Source: Gammaproteobacteria bacterium
GTDB lineage: Bacteria; Pseudomonadota; Gammaproteobacteria; DRLM01
NCBI GenBank assembly: GCA_011375345.1
Contig: DRLM01000120.1
Span: forward strand, 1-58,419
Direction of reading: 5' to 3'
DNA length: 58,419 nucleotides
Shown: piece after piece, positions 28,562 through 37,843 of the stretch
How positions within the stretch are numbered: the stretch's first letter is position 1
How the letters are laid out: the number at the start of each line of letters is the position of its first letter
The notes under the pieces: generated by a model
Told to the model about the DNA's origin: nothing
Seen by the model: the letters and a program-made list of their open reading frames with translations, nothing else
The model's database searches: none
Program-made: the position numbers and the translations under genes

Positions 28562-29851
28562 TTATCCCAACGACGTGCTCGCGCTCTCCGAGTGCTCGAA
28601 TTCAATACGGTTGCGCCCCTGGTGCTTGGCGGAATACAGTGCCTGGTCGGCGCGCTGGATCAGGTCTTCCGCCGTCTCGCCGGGGCGGAACAAAACCAGC
28701 CCGGCGGAGAAGGTGGGAAGCGCGAGGGCCTGACCGTTGAACTGGTAGGTGGTGTCCGCTGCCCTCTTTTGCACTTTGCGCAGGGCGCGCAGGGCCCCCT
28801 CGCTGTGGGTATTGGGCAGCAGTATGGCAAATTCCTCGCCACCGTAACGCGACACCAGATCGTGGTGGCGGAAGATGGACAGGATTTCTGCCGCATAGGC
28901 TTTGAGCACTTCATCACCGGCGGCGTGGCCGTAGCGGTCATTGATGGACTTGAAATCGTCCAGATCCAACAAGGCCAGCGACAGGGGGTTGCCATAGCGT
29001 TGCACCCGTGACACCTCGTCTTTCAAGCGGCGCATGAAGGCGCGGCGGTTGGCCAGGCCGGTGAGGTCGTCGGTGAGGCTGAGCAGGTGAATGCGGGTGA
29101 GTTCGTCGCTCAGGCGCTGGCCGTCGGCCTGAGCGGCGGTGACGGCGGCGTTGATGTGCTTGAGCTGAGCGGCCAGTTCCCCCTGTTCCCGGGTCAGCTT
29201 GCGCAATTCCTCCAGCAGGTGTTGGCGCAGGGTGTCTGTGCCTTGCGCCTCTTTCAAATGCTCCAGGCTTTGCAGGCCGTGGTCCAGCACGCGGCCCAGG
29301 CGGTCGTTGAGCCGCACGGTGGCCGCGATCTGGGCGCCCAGGCCCTCCTGAAGCTTGTGGATGGTTTGCCGCTTGTCGTCCATATGTTGGCGGTAAGCGG
29401 CGTCGATCTGTTCCGGTTGGGTGCGTGGCGTCCGCTGCGGCGGGGGGCTGATCTCCACTTCTTCTGCGCCGCTGGTGAGCAGTGGCGCCAGCACGGCGCG
29501 CACCATGCTTTCGCTGGTGGGTGTCTCGGCCACGGCTCTGGCGTGTTCGCGCAGTTTGGCCAGATCCGAGGGGGAGATGGGCGGCGTGAGGCGAAGCTGC
29601 AGCAGTTTTATTTGCAGGCGGAGCGGCGAACTGCCGGGCAGTTGCCGTGCCCAGCCGTCCAGCAATTGGTCGAACAACTCGGCGTAGGTGATTTCTATTT
29701 CGCGGTGTTGTTGTTCCGTATCGCCCAGGAGTTGTTCGATGTATTCGAACAGGGCGGCACCGTTGCTGTCCTGCTTAATCGGAGCGAGTAGCTGCAGTAT
29801 TTTGTTCGCCCCGGGTCCGGGCGAGGCCTGGATTTGATCTTCAGACGACAT
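28562..29851 (-). CDS. Diguanylate cyclase (GGDEF domain) with N-terminal helical region
   Basis: A 429-aa soluble protein that should make cyclic di-GMP. The catalytic loop is GGEEF at about residue 337 and an RxxD inhibitory I-site (RHHD) lies exactly five residues before it, so product inhibition is expected. The N-terminal two-thirds (about 1-270) has long charged helices with Leu/Gln repeats and no known sensor domain; a coiled-coil from about 170-260 precedes the cyclase. The ATG at 29851 is chosen because AAGGGGA lies seven bases before it. A pair of overlapping palindromes at 29879-29899 lies just upstream. No membrane segment is seen. Confidence 0.93.
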   Translation of the reverse strand: MSSEDQIQASPGPGANKILQLLAPIKQDSNGAALFEYIEQLLGDTEQQHREIEITYAELFDQLLDGWARQLPGSSPLRLQIKLLQLRLTPPISPSDLAKLREHARAVAETPTSESMVRAVLAPLLTSGAEEVEISPPPQRTPRTQPEQIDAAYRQHMDDKRQTIHKLQEGLGAQIAATVRLNDRLGRVLDHGLQSLEHLKEAQGTDTLRQHLLEELRKLTREQGELAAQLKHINAAVTAAQADGQRLSDELTRIHLLSLTDDLTGLANRRAFMRRLKDEVSRVQRYGNPLSLALLDLDDFKSINDRYGHAAGDEVLKAYAAEILSIFRHHDLVSRYGGEEFAILLPNTHSEGALRALRKVQKRAADTTYQFNGQALALPTFSAGLVLFRPGETAEDLIQRADQALYSAKHQGRNRIEFEHSESASTSLG

Positions 29852-30193
29852 TGGGTGGTCCCCTTGTATGTTCATCACATCCCTGTGACGGGATCACAGC
29901 CGGGTCGTACGCGCCCGGCCGCGCTCGCAATCACGGTGCACGACAAGTAAAAGGCTGTCCCTGAGGGAACCCGGAAGCAGGCTGTTATTCCATCGCGTCC
30001 CTGCTGGTTATCGCCTGGTCCGCTCGCGGCGGATTATCCTTTTCCGGTGGGGGGATTAATATATCACGAACGCCCCCCCAAACTTCCAGTTTGCCGGTAC
30101 TGCGCCGGCGCGTGCCTGTACTGCACAAGCGCGGCGAATGGGGTATCCTTAACCCCTTTTTGCGGCCCGGTCGGGCGGTTCAGGGTGAGGCTC
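29852..30193. other. Divergent region between diguanylate cyclase and glyA
   Basis: A region of 342 bases holding the promoters of two divergent genes. Overlapping palindromes are seen near the cyclase start and a small hairpin with five T near glyA (30140-30161). No gene is supported. No glycine, THF or SAM riboswitch pattern was recognised. Confidence 0.5.
29879..29899. promoter_or_regulatory. Overlapping palindromes, possible operator
   Basis: ATCCC-TGTGAC-GGGAT and CTGTGA-CGGGA-TCACAG share bases. The second looks like a CRP half-site pair (TGTGA/TCACA) but the spacer is 5 rather than 6 bases. It lies about 30 bases before the diguanylate cyclase start codon, where a repressor or activator site would be sensible. 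The binding protein is unknown. Confidence 0.35.
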
Positions 30194-31450
30194 ATGTTTA
30201 CCAAAGATATGCAGATTGCCGGTTTTGACAATGCCTTGTGGACGGCCATGTCCGAAGAGCTCAAGCGCCAGGAAGCACACCTGGAACTGATTGCCTCGGA
30301 GAACTACGCCAGCCCGCGGGTGATGGAAGCGCAAGGCTCGGTGCTCACCAACAAGTACGCCGAGGGTTATCCGGGAAAACGTTATTACGGCGGCTGCGAG
30401 TACGTGGACATCGCCGAGCAGCTGGCTATCGAACGGGCCAAGGAATTGTTTGGCGCCGATTATGTGAACGTGCAGCCCCATTCCGGCTCCCAAGCCAACG
30501 CCGCCGTTTATCTGGCCCTGCTGCAAGCGGGTGACACCATTCTCGGCATGAGCCTGGCCCACGGCGGTCACCTCACCCACGGCGCCAAGGTGAACTTCTC
30601 GGGCAAATTGTTCAACGCCGTGCAATACGGCCTGGATGCCGCCACCGGCGAGATCGACTACGCCCACGTGGAAGAACTGGCCCGCGAGCACCGGCCGAAA
30701 CTGATCGTCGCCGGCTTCAGCGCCTATTCCCGGGTGGTGGACTGGCAGCGTTTCCGCACCATTGCTGACCAAGTGGGCGCTTATTTGTTTGTGGACATGG
30801 CCCACGTGGCCGGACTGGTGGCAGCGGGTTTGTATCCCAACCCCGTGCCCATCGCCGATGTGACCACCACCACCACCCACAAAACCCTGCGCGGTCCCCG
30901 CGGCGGCTTGATTCTGGCCAGGACCAATCCCGAAATCGAGAAAAAGCTGAGCGCCACCGTGTTCCCCGGCACCCAGGGCGGTCCCTTGATGCATGTCATC
31001 GCCGCCAAGGCCGTGGCTTTCAAAGAGGCGCTGCAACCGGAATTCAAGGCCTACCAGCAACAAGTCATTGCCAATGCCCGGGCCATGGCCGACACCATGA
31101 AACGGCGGGGCTACAACATTGTCTCCGGTGGCACCGACAATCATCTGTTCCTGGTGGATCTCATCGACAAAGACATCACCGGCAAAGACGCCGAAGCGGC
31201 CCTGGGCGCGGCCCACATCACCGTGAACAAAAACGCCGTGCCCAACGACCCCCGTTCGCCTTTTGTCACCAGCGGCATCCGCGTCGGCACCCCGGCACTC
31301 ACCACCCGCGGTTTCAGCGAGCAGCAGTGTCGAGAGCTGGCCGGTTGGATGTGTGACATCCTGGACGATCTGGCCGACGAGGCGGTGATCGAGCGGGTCA
31401 AGGCCCAGGTGTGCGACATCGCCCAGGCCCTGCCGGTCTACCAGAAATAA
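30194..31450 (+). CDS. glyA: Serine hydroxymethyltransferase
   Basis: GlyA interconverts serine and glycine with tetrahydrofolate, feeding one-carbon metabolism. The 418-aa PLP enzyme has [78 protein letters not shown] and the PLP-lysine region [18 protein letters not shown]. The ATG at 30194 follows GGGTGAGG and gives [12 protein letters not shown], the normal length; the longer open frame upstream is not coding. nrdR follows after 15 bases. Confidence 0.98.
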   Translation: MFTKDMQIAGFDNALWTAMSEELKRQEAHLELIASENYASPRVMEAQGSVLTNKYAEGYPGKRYYGGCEYVDIAEQLAIERAKELFGADYVNVQPHSGSQANAAVYLALLQAGDTILGMSLAHGGHLTHGAKVNFSGKLFNAVQYGLDAATGEIDYAHVEELAREHRPKLIVAGFSAYSRVVDWQRFRTIADQVGAYLFVDMAHVAGLVAAGLYPNPVPIADVTTTTTHKTLRGPRGGLILARTNPEIEKKLSATVFPGTQGGPLMHVIAAKAVAFKEALQPEFKAYQQQVIANARAMADTMKRRGYNIVSGGTDNHLFLVDLIDKDITGKDAEAALGAAHITVNKNAVPNDPRSPFVTSGIRVGTPALTTRGFSEQQCRELAGWMCDILDDLADEAVIERVKAQVCDIAQALPVYQK

Positions 31451-31465
31451 GCCCGGCCCCGCCCC

Positions 31466-31981
31466 ATGCGTTGCCCCTTTTGCGGCGCCGCTGACACCAA
31501 AGTGGTGGACTCGCGCCTCAGCGCCGACGGCCACAGCGTGCGGCGGCGGCGCGAATGCCTGGCCTGCAGCGAACGCTACACTACCTTTGAGACGGCTGAA
31601 CTTGTCCTGCCGCGCATCGTCAAGAGTGACGGCAGCCGCGAGCCATTTTTGGAGGAGAAGCTGCGGGCCGGCATGCAGCGGGCGCTGGAAAAACGCCCCG
31701 TGGGCGTCGAACAAGTGGATGTCGCCATCACCCGGCTGATCCACCGCCTGCGCGCCAGCGGCGAGCGGGAAATCAGCGCCCGGCAGTTGGGCGAATGGGT
31801 GATGGAAGAACTGCGCGGCCTGGATGAAGTGGCCTATGTGCGTTTTGCTTCGGTCTATCGTTCCTTCCAGGACGTCAACGCCTTTCGCGAAGAAATCGAA
31901 CGCCTGCAACGCGCGCCCTCGCCGGAGCTGGCCAAACAGCAGATCCCTCTGTTGCCGGAGGAGGAAGGCAAGCAGCGGTGA
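31466..31981 (+). CDS. nrdR: Transcriptional repressor NrdR
   Basis: NrdR represses ribonucleotide reductase genes in response to ATP/dATP levels. The 171-aa protein begins with the zinc ribbon [17 protein letters not shown]...[12 protein letters not shown] (Cys3, Cys6, Cys31, Cys34 by count) and continues with the ATP-cone domain ([31 protein letters not shown]...[26 protein letters not shown]). It sits between glyA and ribD, a widespread gammaproteobacterial order. Confidence 0.97.
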   Translation: MRCPFCGAADTKVVDSRLSADGHSVRRRRECLACSERYTTFETAELVLPRIVKSDGSREPFLEEKLRAGMQRALEKRPVGVEQVDVAITRLIHRLRASGEREISARQLGEWVMEELRGLDEVAYVRFASVYRSFQDVNAFREEIERLQRAPSPELAKQQIPLLPEEEGKQR

Positions 31982-32181
31982 CGCCGGTGTTCACCACGGT
32001 GGGCATGGCGGTAACGCGGGCTGAATGCATGTGGCAAGTGTCCCGGCCCCTCTTTTTCACACGGGGAAACAAAGCGCGATGGAGGCCAGTTGAACAGCTG
32101 CGGCAGATGCGCTGTTCCGCTCTGGCCCAACTCTGTTTGCCAGATCGCGGCCCCGTGTCTGCGTGGTGAATTCAAAACACA

Positions 32182-33324
32182 ATGACGACCTGCTCCGACA
32201 GTCCCGAAGACCGCCGCTGGATGGCCCGCGCCCTGCGTCTGGCCGAGCGCGGCCGCTACAGCACCCACCCCAACCCGCGGGTGGGCTGTGTGCTGGTCAA
32301 GCAGGGCCGGATGGTCGGGGAAGGCTGGCACTGCCGTGCGGGCGGCCCCCATGCCGAAGTGGCGGCGCTGCAGCAGGCCGGTCCCCACGCCCGCGGTGCC
32401 ACGGCCTACGTGAGCCTGGAGCCCTGCAGCCATCATGGCCGTACGCCTCCTTGCGCCGGGGCGCTGATTGAAGCGGGTGTCACGCGGGTGGTGGCGGCCA
32501 TGGAAGACCCCAATCCCCACGTGGCGGGACAGGGTTTGCGGTGCCTGGCCGCCGCGGGTGTGGCCGTGCACAGCGGCGTGCTGGCGGCCGAAGCCGAAGC
32601 GCTGAACCCCGGCTTTTGCCGCCGTATGCGGGAGGGTCGGCCCTGGGTGCGGGCCAAGGTGGCCATGAGCCTGGACGGCCGAACGGCACTTTCCAATGGC
32701 GTGTCCCAGTGGATCACCGGCGAGGCGGCCCGCCGCGATGGGCAACGCCTGCGGGCAATGAGCAGCGCCGTGCTCACCGGCATCAGCACCGTGCTGGCGG
32801 ATGACCCTGCCCTCACCGTGCGCCTGAGCCCGGCGGAGCTGGACAGCCATTGCCAGGGCGAGGTGCGCCAGCCGCTGCGGGTGGTGCTGGACAGCGGCCT
32901 GCGTCTGCCGCCGGACGCCCGTTTGTTGCGCCAGCCCGGGGGCACGCTGGTGCTCACCGCCAGCGACGAACGGGTCGCCTGGCGCCGTTTGGCGTCTCCC
33001 CGTGTCACCGTGCACCGGCTGCCCCGCGCCGCCCGCAGCCTGGACCTGCACGCCGTGCTCACCCATCTGGCGGCAGAGGACATGAATGAAGTTTTGCTGG
33101 AAGCCGGGCCGACGCTGACCGGCGCATTATTGCGCGAAGGCCTGGTGGACGAATGGATTATCTACCTGGCGCCCAAGATCCTGGGTGACGGCGCCCGCGG
33201 TGTGTTCAAATTGCCAGTGTTTGATGACTTGGCACAATGCCCCCGGCTCGACATTACAGACATACGGGCCGTGGGTAGTGACTGGCGCATTACGGCAAAG
33301 GCCGAGCCGGTGCGCTCAACTTAA
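32182..33324 (+). CDS. ribD: Bifunctional diaminohydroxyphosphoribosylaminopyrimidine deaminase/reductase RibD
   Basis: RibD deaminates then reduces the pyrimidine intermediate of riboflavin synthesis. The 380-aa enzyme has the deaminase zinc site in GGPHAEVAALQQAG and SLEPCSHHGRTPPCAGALIEAG (first 145 residues) and a C-terminal NADPH reductase domain (KVAMSLDGRTALSNGVSQWITGEAAR...DMNEVLLEAGPTLTGALLREGLVDEWIIYLAPKILG). A 200-base gap without an FMN-riboswitch pattern precedes it. ribE follows 46 bases after the stop. Confidence 0.97.
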   Translation: MTTCSDSPEDRRWMARALRLAERGRYSTHPNPRVGCVLVKQGRMVGEGWHCRAGGPHAEVAALQQAGPHARGATAYVSLEPCSHHGRTPPCAGALIEAGVTRVVAAMEDPNPHVAGQGLRCLAAAGVAVHSGVLAAEAEALNPGFCRRMREGRPWVRAKVAMSLDGRTALSNGVSQWITGEAARRDGQRLRAMSSAVLTGISTVLADDPALTVRLSPAELDSHCQGEVRQPLRVVLDSGLRLPPDARLLRQPGGTLVLTASDERVAWRRLASPRVTVHRLPRAARSLDLHAVLTHLAAEDMNEVLLEAGPTLTGALLREGLVDEWIIYLAPKILGDGARGVFKLPVFDDLAQCPRLDITDIRAVGSDWRITAKAEPVRST

Positions 33325-33370
33325 ACAGGGTGTTTTTTCAAAAAACAGGGGCGCAACTGCGAAAACAACC

Positions 33371-34060
33371 ATGTTTACAGGTATCGTTCAAGCCGTCGGC
33401 CACATCGCCGCCCTGGAGCAAGGGGACGGCGATGCCCGCATCCGCATCCGTGCCGGCGCGTTGGATCTAAGCGGCGCGGTCCTGGGTGACAGTGTCAGCG
33501 TCAGCGGCGTGTGCCTTACCGCCGTGGCGCTGCACGATGACGGATTCAGCGCCGATGTGTCCGCCGAAACCCGCCGTTGCACCACTTTTTCCGGTTTGCG
33601 CGCGGGCGATCCCGTCAACCTGGAAAAGGCCCTCACCTTAAGCGCCCCCTTAGGGGGCCATCTGGTCAGCGGCCATGTGGACGGCGTCGGCGAAGTCATC
33701 CGGCGCGAACAGGCTGGCGCCTCCACCCGCTATGTGATCCGGGCGCCAGGTGAACTGGCCCGCTACATCGCCGCCAAGGGCTCCATCTGCGTGGACGGCG
33801 TCAGCCTCACCGTCAACACGGTGGCCGGCGCGGAGTTTTGGGTGAACGTCGTCCCTCACACCCTGGCGGTGACCACCTTGGGCCGCTATGCCGCCGGCAC
33901 CCGCGTCAATTTGGAAGTGGATTTGGTGGCGCGTTATCTGGAGCGTTTGGTGATGGGTGACGCCGCGGCGGAGCGCGGCGGTGTGAGCCGGGCGTTGTTG
34001 GCGCGGTATGGTTTTTTGCGGCCCGATGAGCGCGCCCGAAGGCGTGGGAAACAAACATGA
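33371..34060 (+). CDS. ribE: Riboflavin synthase, alpha chain
   Basis: This enzyme dismutates two molecules of dimethyl-ribityllumazine to riboflavin. The 229-aa protein begins MFTGIVQAVGHI and consists of two similar lumazine-binding barrels: the first with LGDSVSVSGVCLTAVALHDDGFSADVSAETRRCTTF and GHLVSGHVDGVGEV, the second with YIAAKGSICVDGVSLTVNTVAGAEFWVNVVPHT. The longer in-frame start overlaps ribD and is rejected. A palindromic 32-base repeat follows in the gap to ribBA. Confidence 0.97.
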   Translation: MFTGIVQAVGHIAALEQGDGDARIRIRAGALDLSGAVLGDSVSVSGVCLTAVALHDDGFSADVSAETRRCTTFSGLRAGDPVNLEKALTLSAPLGGHLVSGHVDGVGEVIRREQAGASTRYVIRAPGELARYIAAKGSICVDGVSLTVNTVAGAEFWVNVVPHTLAVTTLGRYAAGTRVNLEVDLVARYLERLVMGDAAAERGGVSRALLARYGFLRPDERARRRGKQT

Positions 34061-34100
34061 CAACCCCTCTTCCAGGCAAGGTGACGTCAGATTCTTCGCT

Positions 34101-34132
34101 ATTAACCCGGCAATTAGGATTGCCGGGTTAAT
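34101..34132. repeat. 32-nt palindromic dispersed repeat, copy 1
   Basis: Arms ATTAACCCGGCAAT and ATTGCCGGGTTAAT flank a central TAGG. The same sequence occurs again at 58276-58307 with one change. This copy is intergenic, 41 bases after ribE and 50 before ribBA. It may serve as a stem in the mRNA or a REP-like element. Confidence 0.85.
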
Positions 34133-34182
34133 ACCGTAACGAGGTCAACCGGGCTACGCAAAACCAAGGCCCCATCCCAACC

Positions 34183-35295
34183 ATGTCATTCAGCACCATC
34201 CCAGACATACTCGAAGATTTAAGAGCCGGTCGCATGGTGGTCATTGTCGATGACGAAGACCGCGAAAACGAGGGCGATCTGCTCATGGCCGCCAGCAAGG
34301 TGCGGCCGGAGGATATCAATTTCATGGCCCGCTACGGCCGCGGTTTGATCTGTCTCACCCTCACCCAGGAGCGCTGCGCCCAGCTGCGCCTGCCTTTGAT
34401 GGTGGGCGCCTCCCAGGGCAGTCATGGCACGCGCTTTACCGTCAGCATCGAGGCGGCGCGGGGGGTGAGCACGGGGATTTCCGCCAAGGACCGGGCCACC
34501 ACCATTCAGGCGGCGGTGGCGGCAGAGGCGAAACCGGAAGACGTGGTGCAGCCCGGGCACATTTTTCCCATTATGGCCCAGCCCGGCGGTGTGCTCACCC
34601 GCGCCGGTCATACCGAGGCCGGGTGCGATCTGGCGCGGCTGGCGGGGCTGGAACCGGCGGCGGTGATTGTCGAAATTCTCAACGAAGACGGCACCATGGC
34701 GCGGCGGCCCGAGCTGGAGCGTTTCGCCGCTGAGCACGGCTTGAAACTGGGTACCATTGCCGATCTTATCAGTTATCGTTTGCAGCACGAGAAAACCGTG
34801 GAGCGTCTCACTGAAACCGAGGTGCAAACACCTCACGGCCCGTTCCGTCTGTTGGCCTATCACGACGGTGTCACCGGTGACAGCCACCTGGCCCTGGTCA
34901 GGGGCGACATCGACCCTGACACGCCTGCTTTGGTGCGGGTGCACATGCTGGACATTCTGGGCGACGTGCTGGGCCTGGGCCGTTTTGATGCCACCTGGCC
35001 ACTCAACGATGCCCTGCAGCGCATCGCCCAGGAAGGGGGCGTGCTGATCGTGCTCCGGCGGCCCAACGAGGAGCAGGAGGTGTTGCAGCGCATCCGCAAC
35101 TGGTGTTTGCAGAGCCGGGGCGGGGCGCCGCCCCAGCCGCCGGCCGGCGGCGATGAATTGCGCACCTACGGCGTGGGCGCGCAGATACTGGCTGACATTG
35201 GCGTGGGCAAAATGCGGGTTATCGGTTCGCGGCGGCGTTTGCATGGCGTGTCGGGCTTTGGCCTGGAAGTGGTGGAGTATCTGGAACATGACTGA
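34183..35295 (+). CDS. ribB: RibBA-like protein: 3,4-dihydroxy-2-butanone-4-phosphate synthase with degenerate GTP cyclohydrolase II domain
   Basis: The N-terminal half (1-200) is an intact RibB domain that makes the four-carbon unit of riboflavin: [61 protein letters not shown]. The C-terminal half (about 205-370) has the RibA fold ([49 protein letters not shown]) but lacks the three zinc cysteines that active enzymes carry (canonical VRVHSECLTGD...RCDCG; here residues 251-270 hold no Cys). GTP cyclohydrolase II activity is therefore unlikely. The last 8 bases overlap a GNAT gene. Confidence 0.95.
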   Translation: MSFSTIPDILEDLRAGRMVVIVDDEDRENEGDLLMAASKVRPEDINFMARYGRGLICLTLTQERCAQLRLPLMVGASQGSHGTRFTVSIEAARGVSTGISAKDRATTIQAAVAAEAKPEDVVQPGHIFPIMAQPGGVLTRAGHTEAGCDLARLAGLEPAAVIVEILNEDGTMARRPELERFAAEHGLKLGTIADLISYRLQHEKTVERLTETEVQTPHGPFRLLAYHDGVTGDSHLALVRGDIDPDTPALVRVHMLDILGDVLGLGRFDATWPLNDALQRIAQEGGVLIVLRRPNEEQEVLQRIRNWCLQSRGGAPPQPPAGGDELRTYGVGAQILADIGVGKMRVIGSRRRLHGVSGFGLEVVEYLEHD

Positions 35296-35719
35296 TGGCA
35301 CAGCCGTCGCCATTGCCGGCAGCGATGGCGCCATCCAGGCCTGTTTTCCCGTGATGGTCCAGCTGCGCCCTCATTTGCGGGCGGAGGAATTTGTACCGCG
35401 CGTGCGCCGGCAAATGGACGCCGGTTTTCGTCTGGTGGCCCTGAGTGAGGGAGGCGCGGTGAAAGCCGTGGCCGGTTTCCGCCTCAGCGAGAATCTCGTT
35501 TTCGGCCGCTTCATGTATGTGGACGATCTGGTCACCGACGCGCACAGCCGCTCTGCCGGTCATGGCCGCGTCCTGTTCGACTGGCTGGTGCGCCACGCCC
35601 GTGAAAACGGCTGTAGCCATCTGGAACTGGATTCGGGCGTGCAGCGTTTCGATGCCCACCGTTTCTATCTCCGCCAGCGCATGGTCCTGCGCAGCCATCA
35701 CTTCTCCTTGAAGTTGTGA
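35288..35719 (+). CDS. GNAT family N-acetyltransferase
   Basis: A 143-aa protein with a GNAT core: VRRQMDAGFRLVALSEGGAVKAVAGFRLSENLVFGRFMYVDDLVTDAHSRSAGHGRVLFDWLVRHARENGCSHLELDSGVQRFDAHRFYLRQRM. The SAGHGRVL loop is the acetyl-CoA pyrophosphate-binding motif (Q/RxxGxG/A-like) and LELDSG...AHRFYLR are the last strands. The ATG at 35288 overlaps the end of ribBA by 8 bases, which suggests coupled translation. The acetyl acceptor is unknown; a link to riboflavin synthesis is only positional. Confidence 0.9.
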   Translation: MTDGTAVAIAGSDGAIQACFPVMVQLRPHLRAEEFVPRVRRQMDAGFRLVALSEGGAVKAVAGFRLSENLVFGRFMYVDDLVTDAHSRSAGHGRVLFDWLVRHARENGCSHLELDSGVQRFDAHRFYLRQRMVLRSHHFSLKL

Positions 35720-35914
35720 GCTGTTGAGCGCGTGCCGTAACAATCAGCCGTGCCACCGTCATCCTTCATTACCCCTTTGGGAAGGGGGTGAGACGGTCAC
35801 TTGGCTGCGGCTGATCAACCCTCCTTGCCAGTAGTGCTAGAATGCACAACTTTCAGTCCATAAGTAATTTCGCCTCCGCCGCGCGGGGGTGAGCCCACAG
35901 CGAGACCCCTACCC

Positions 35915-36388
35915 ATGAGCGAGATCAACACCTTTGCCGGTGATTTCACCGCCACGGACGCGCGCTTTGCCCTGGTCGCCGGGCGTTTCAACAGCTTCAT
36001 TGTTGAGCATCTCATCAACGGCGCGGTGGATGCCTTGCACCGCCACGGCGTTGGCCGCTCCCATATCGATTTGATCCAGGTGCCGGGGGCCTTTGAAATC
36101 CCCCTGGCGGTGCAGCGGGTGGCGGCCAGCGGCCGCTTTGACGCGGTCATTGCCCTGGCCTGCATCATTCGTGGCGGCACCCCCCATTTCGACTACGTGG
36201 CCGGGGAGTGCGCCAAGGGGGTGGCCGGGGTGGCGTTGAAGCATGATCTGCCGGTGGCTTTTGGTATTCTCACTGTGGACACTGTCGAGCAGGCCATCGA
36301 ACGGGCCGGCACCAAGGCCGGCAACAAAGGCGTGGAAGCGGCGCTGGCGGCGCTGGAAATGGTCAGCCTGCTGCGAAAACTGCCGTGA
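35915..36388 (+). CDS. ribH: 6,7-dimethyl-8-ribityllumazine synthase
   Basis: RibH condenses the pyrimidine with dihydroxybutanone phosphate to make the direct precursor of riboflavin, usually as a 60-mer or pentamer. The 157-aa protein shows [102 protein letters not shown] and [16 protein letters not shown]. The ATG at 35915 fits the family. A 195-base gap separates it from the GNAT gene and holds no visible gene. nusB follows 22 bases later. Confidence 0.97.
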   Translation: MSEINTFAGDFTATDARFALVAGRFNSFIVEHLINGAVDALHRHGVGRSHIDLIQVPGAFEIPLAVQRVAASGRFDAVIALACIIRGGTPHFDYVAGECAKGVAGVALKHDLPVAFGILTVDTVEQAIERAGTKAGNKGVEAALAALEMVSLLRKLP

Positions 36389-36410
36389 CGGCAAAGAGGG
36401 GAGACCGGCG

Positions 36411-36839
36411 GTGAGTCACGCCCGCAGCAAAGCCCGCCACTGCGCCCTGCAGGCCTTGTATCAATGGCAGCTTGCCGGCCAGGGGCCGGAGGTGGTGGAC
36501 ATCGAAAATCAGTTTTTCGCCGCCGGTGCCCTCAAAGGGGTGGATAAGAATTACTTTTGCGGCCTGCTGCACGAGGTGGCCGCCCATGTGGCCGAGATTG
36601 ACGGTCACCTGGGAACCTGCCTGGACCGTCCGGTGCGGGAGCTGGACCCGGTGGAACGGGCCATTTTGCGCATCGGTGCCTGGGAGCTGGCCGCCCGGCC
36701 GGAGATTCCCTACCGGGTGGTGATCAACGAAGCGGTGGAAGCGGCCAAGTTGTTCGGTGCCGAGCAAAGCCACCGTTACGTCAACGGCGTGCTGGACAGG
36801 CTGGCAGTCAGGCTCAGGCCCCTGGAGCGGGGCGGCTGA
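36411..36839 (+). CDS. nusB: Transcription antitermination factor NusB
   Basis: NusB with NusE binds boxA in rRNA leaders to allow antitermination. The 142-aa helical protein has HARSKARHCALQALYQWQLAGQ at the start and LDPVERAILRIGAWELAARPEIPYRVVINEAVEAAKLFGAEQSHRYVNGVLDRLA at the end, typical of the family. The start is GTG at 36411, chosen because GGGGAG lies seven bases upstream and the residues SHARSK align with the family N terminus. The neighbours ribH and thiL are standard. Confidence 0.96.
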   Translation: MSHARSKARHCALQALYQWQLAGQGPEVVDIENQFFAAGALKGVDKNYFCGLLHEVAAHVAEIDGHLGTCLDRPVRELDPVERAILRIGAWELAARPEIPYRVVINEAVEAAKLFGAEQSHRYVNGVLDRLAVRLRPLERGG

Positions 36840-36853
36840 AGCGCGCCGGCCCG

Positions 36854-37843
36854 ATGGCCCTGTCCGAATTTGACCTCATCCGTCGGTACTTCAGCCGCGG
36901 CCCGCGGCGGCCCGATGCGGCGATCGGCATCGGTGACGATGGCGCCGTGCTGCGTCCCCCTGCCGGCTGCGAGCTGGTGGTCGCCATGGACACCCTGGTG
37001 GCCGATGTGCATTTCCCCGCCACGGCGCGCGCCACAGACGTGGGACACAAAGCCCTGGCCGTCAACCTCAGCGATCTTGCCGCCATGGGGGCGGAGGCAG
37101 CCTGGGCGACCCTGGCCCTCACCCTGCCGCGTCCCGATCCCGCCTGGCTGGAAGGCTTCGCCGCCGGTTTTTTCGCCCTGGCCGCCGAGCACGGGGTGCA
37201 ACTGGTGGGGGGGGACACCACCCGCGGGCCGCTGACGGTGACCGTCCAGGCCCATGGCTTCATCCCTGCCGGCCGGGCCCTGGGGCGGGCCGGGGCACGG
37301 CCCGGCGATGTTTTGCTGCTGAGCGGTACGGTGGGGGAGGCGGCGCTGGCCCTGGCGGCCTGGCGGGAGCGCAGGATTCTCCCCCCCGCGGCGGCCGGTT
37401 GCCTCGAGCGCCGCTGGCATCGTCCCAGCCCGCGCCTGGCCCTGGGCCGGGCAGCGCGGGACTGGGCCCACGCCGCCATCGACGTCTCTGACGGCGTGGC
37501 GGCGGATTTGGCCCACCTGCTGGAGGCCAGTGGCGTGGGCGCCCGGCTGGAACTGGCGCGGCTGCCCCTGTCCGCCGCCGCCCGCGCCGCTGCCGCGGAA
37601 CTGGGCTTGGGGCAGGAGGCTTTGTGGCGGCTGGCCTTAAGTGGCGGCGATGACTACGAGCTTTTGCTGGCGGTGCCGCCAAAACGGCTGGAGGAGGCCC
37701 TGGCCGCCGGCCGCGCCCTGGGCTGCCCCTGCACCCCCATCGGCGCACTGAGCGCCGCGCCCGGTTTGCAGCTCCAGCGGAAAGACGGCACGGCGTTTTC
37801 TTTGGCCAGCCCGGGCTACGATCATTTCCGGGAGCGGCAATGA
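36854..37843 (+). CDS. thiL: Thiamine-monophosphate kinase
   Basis: ThiL phosphorylates thiamine monophosphate to the active diphosphate. The 329-aa PurM-like enzyme has SEFDLIRRYFSRG, AIGIGDDGAVLRPP, VVAMDTLVADVHFP with ATDVGHKALAVNLSDLAAMGAEAAW, LVGGDTTRGPLTVTVQAHG and AAIDVSDGVAADLAHLLEASGVGARLEL. The stop overlaps the pgpA start by four bases (ATGA), so the two are translationally coupled. It belongs to the nusB-thiL-pgpA run. Confidence 0.96.
   Translation: MALSEFDLIRRYFSRGPRRPDAAIGIGDDGAVLRPPAGCELVVAMDTLVADVHFPATARATDVGHKALAVNLSDLAAMGAEAAWATLALTLPRPDPAWLEGFAAGFFALAAEHGVQLVGGDTTRGPLTVTVQAHGFIPAGRALGRAGARPGDVLLLSGTVGEAALALAAWRERRILPPAAAGCLERRWHRPSPRLALGRAARDWAHAAIDVSDGVAADLAHLLEASGVGARLELARLPLSAAARAAAAELGLGQEALWRLALSGGDDYELLLAVPPKRLEEALAAGRALGCPCTPIGALSAAPGLQLQRKDGTAFSLASPGYDHFRERQ

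Noticed and set aside
29883-29899. CRP site (TGTGA/TCACA)
   Set aside because: Spacer is five bases and not six; kept only as a generic operator candidate.
31982-32181. Possible FMN riboswitch before ribD
   Set aside because: No RFN-element core segments were recognised in the 200-base gap; the ribE-ribBA gap is too short and holds only the repeat.
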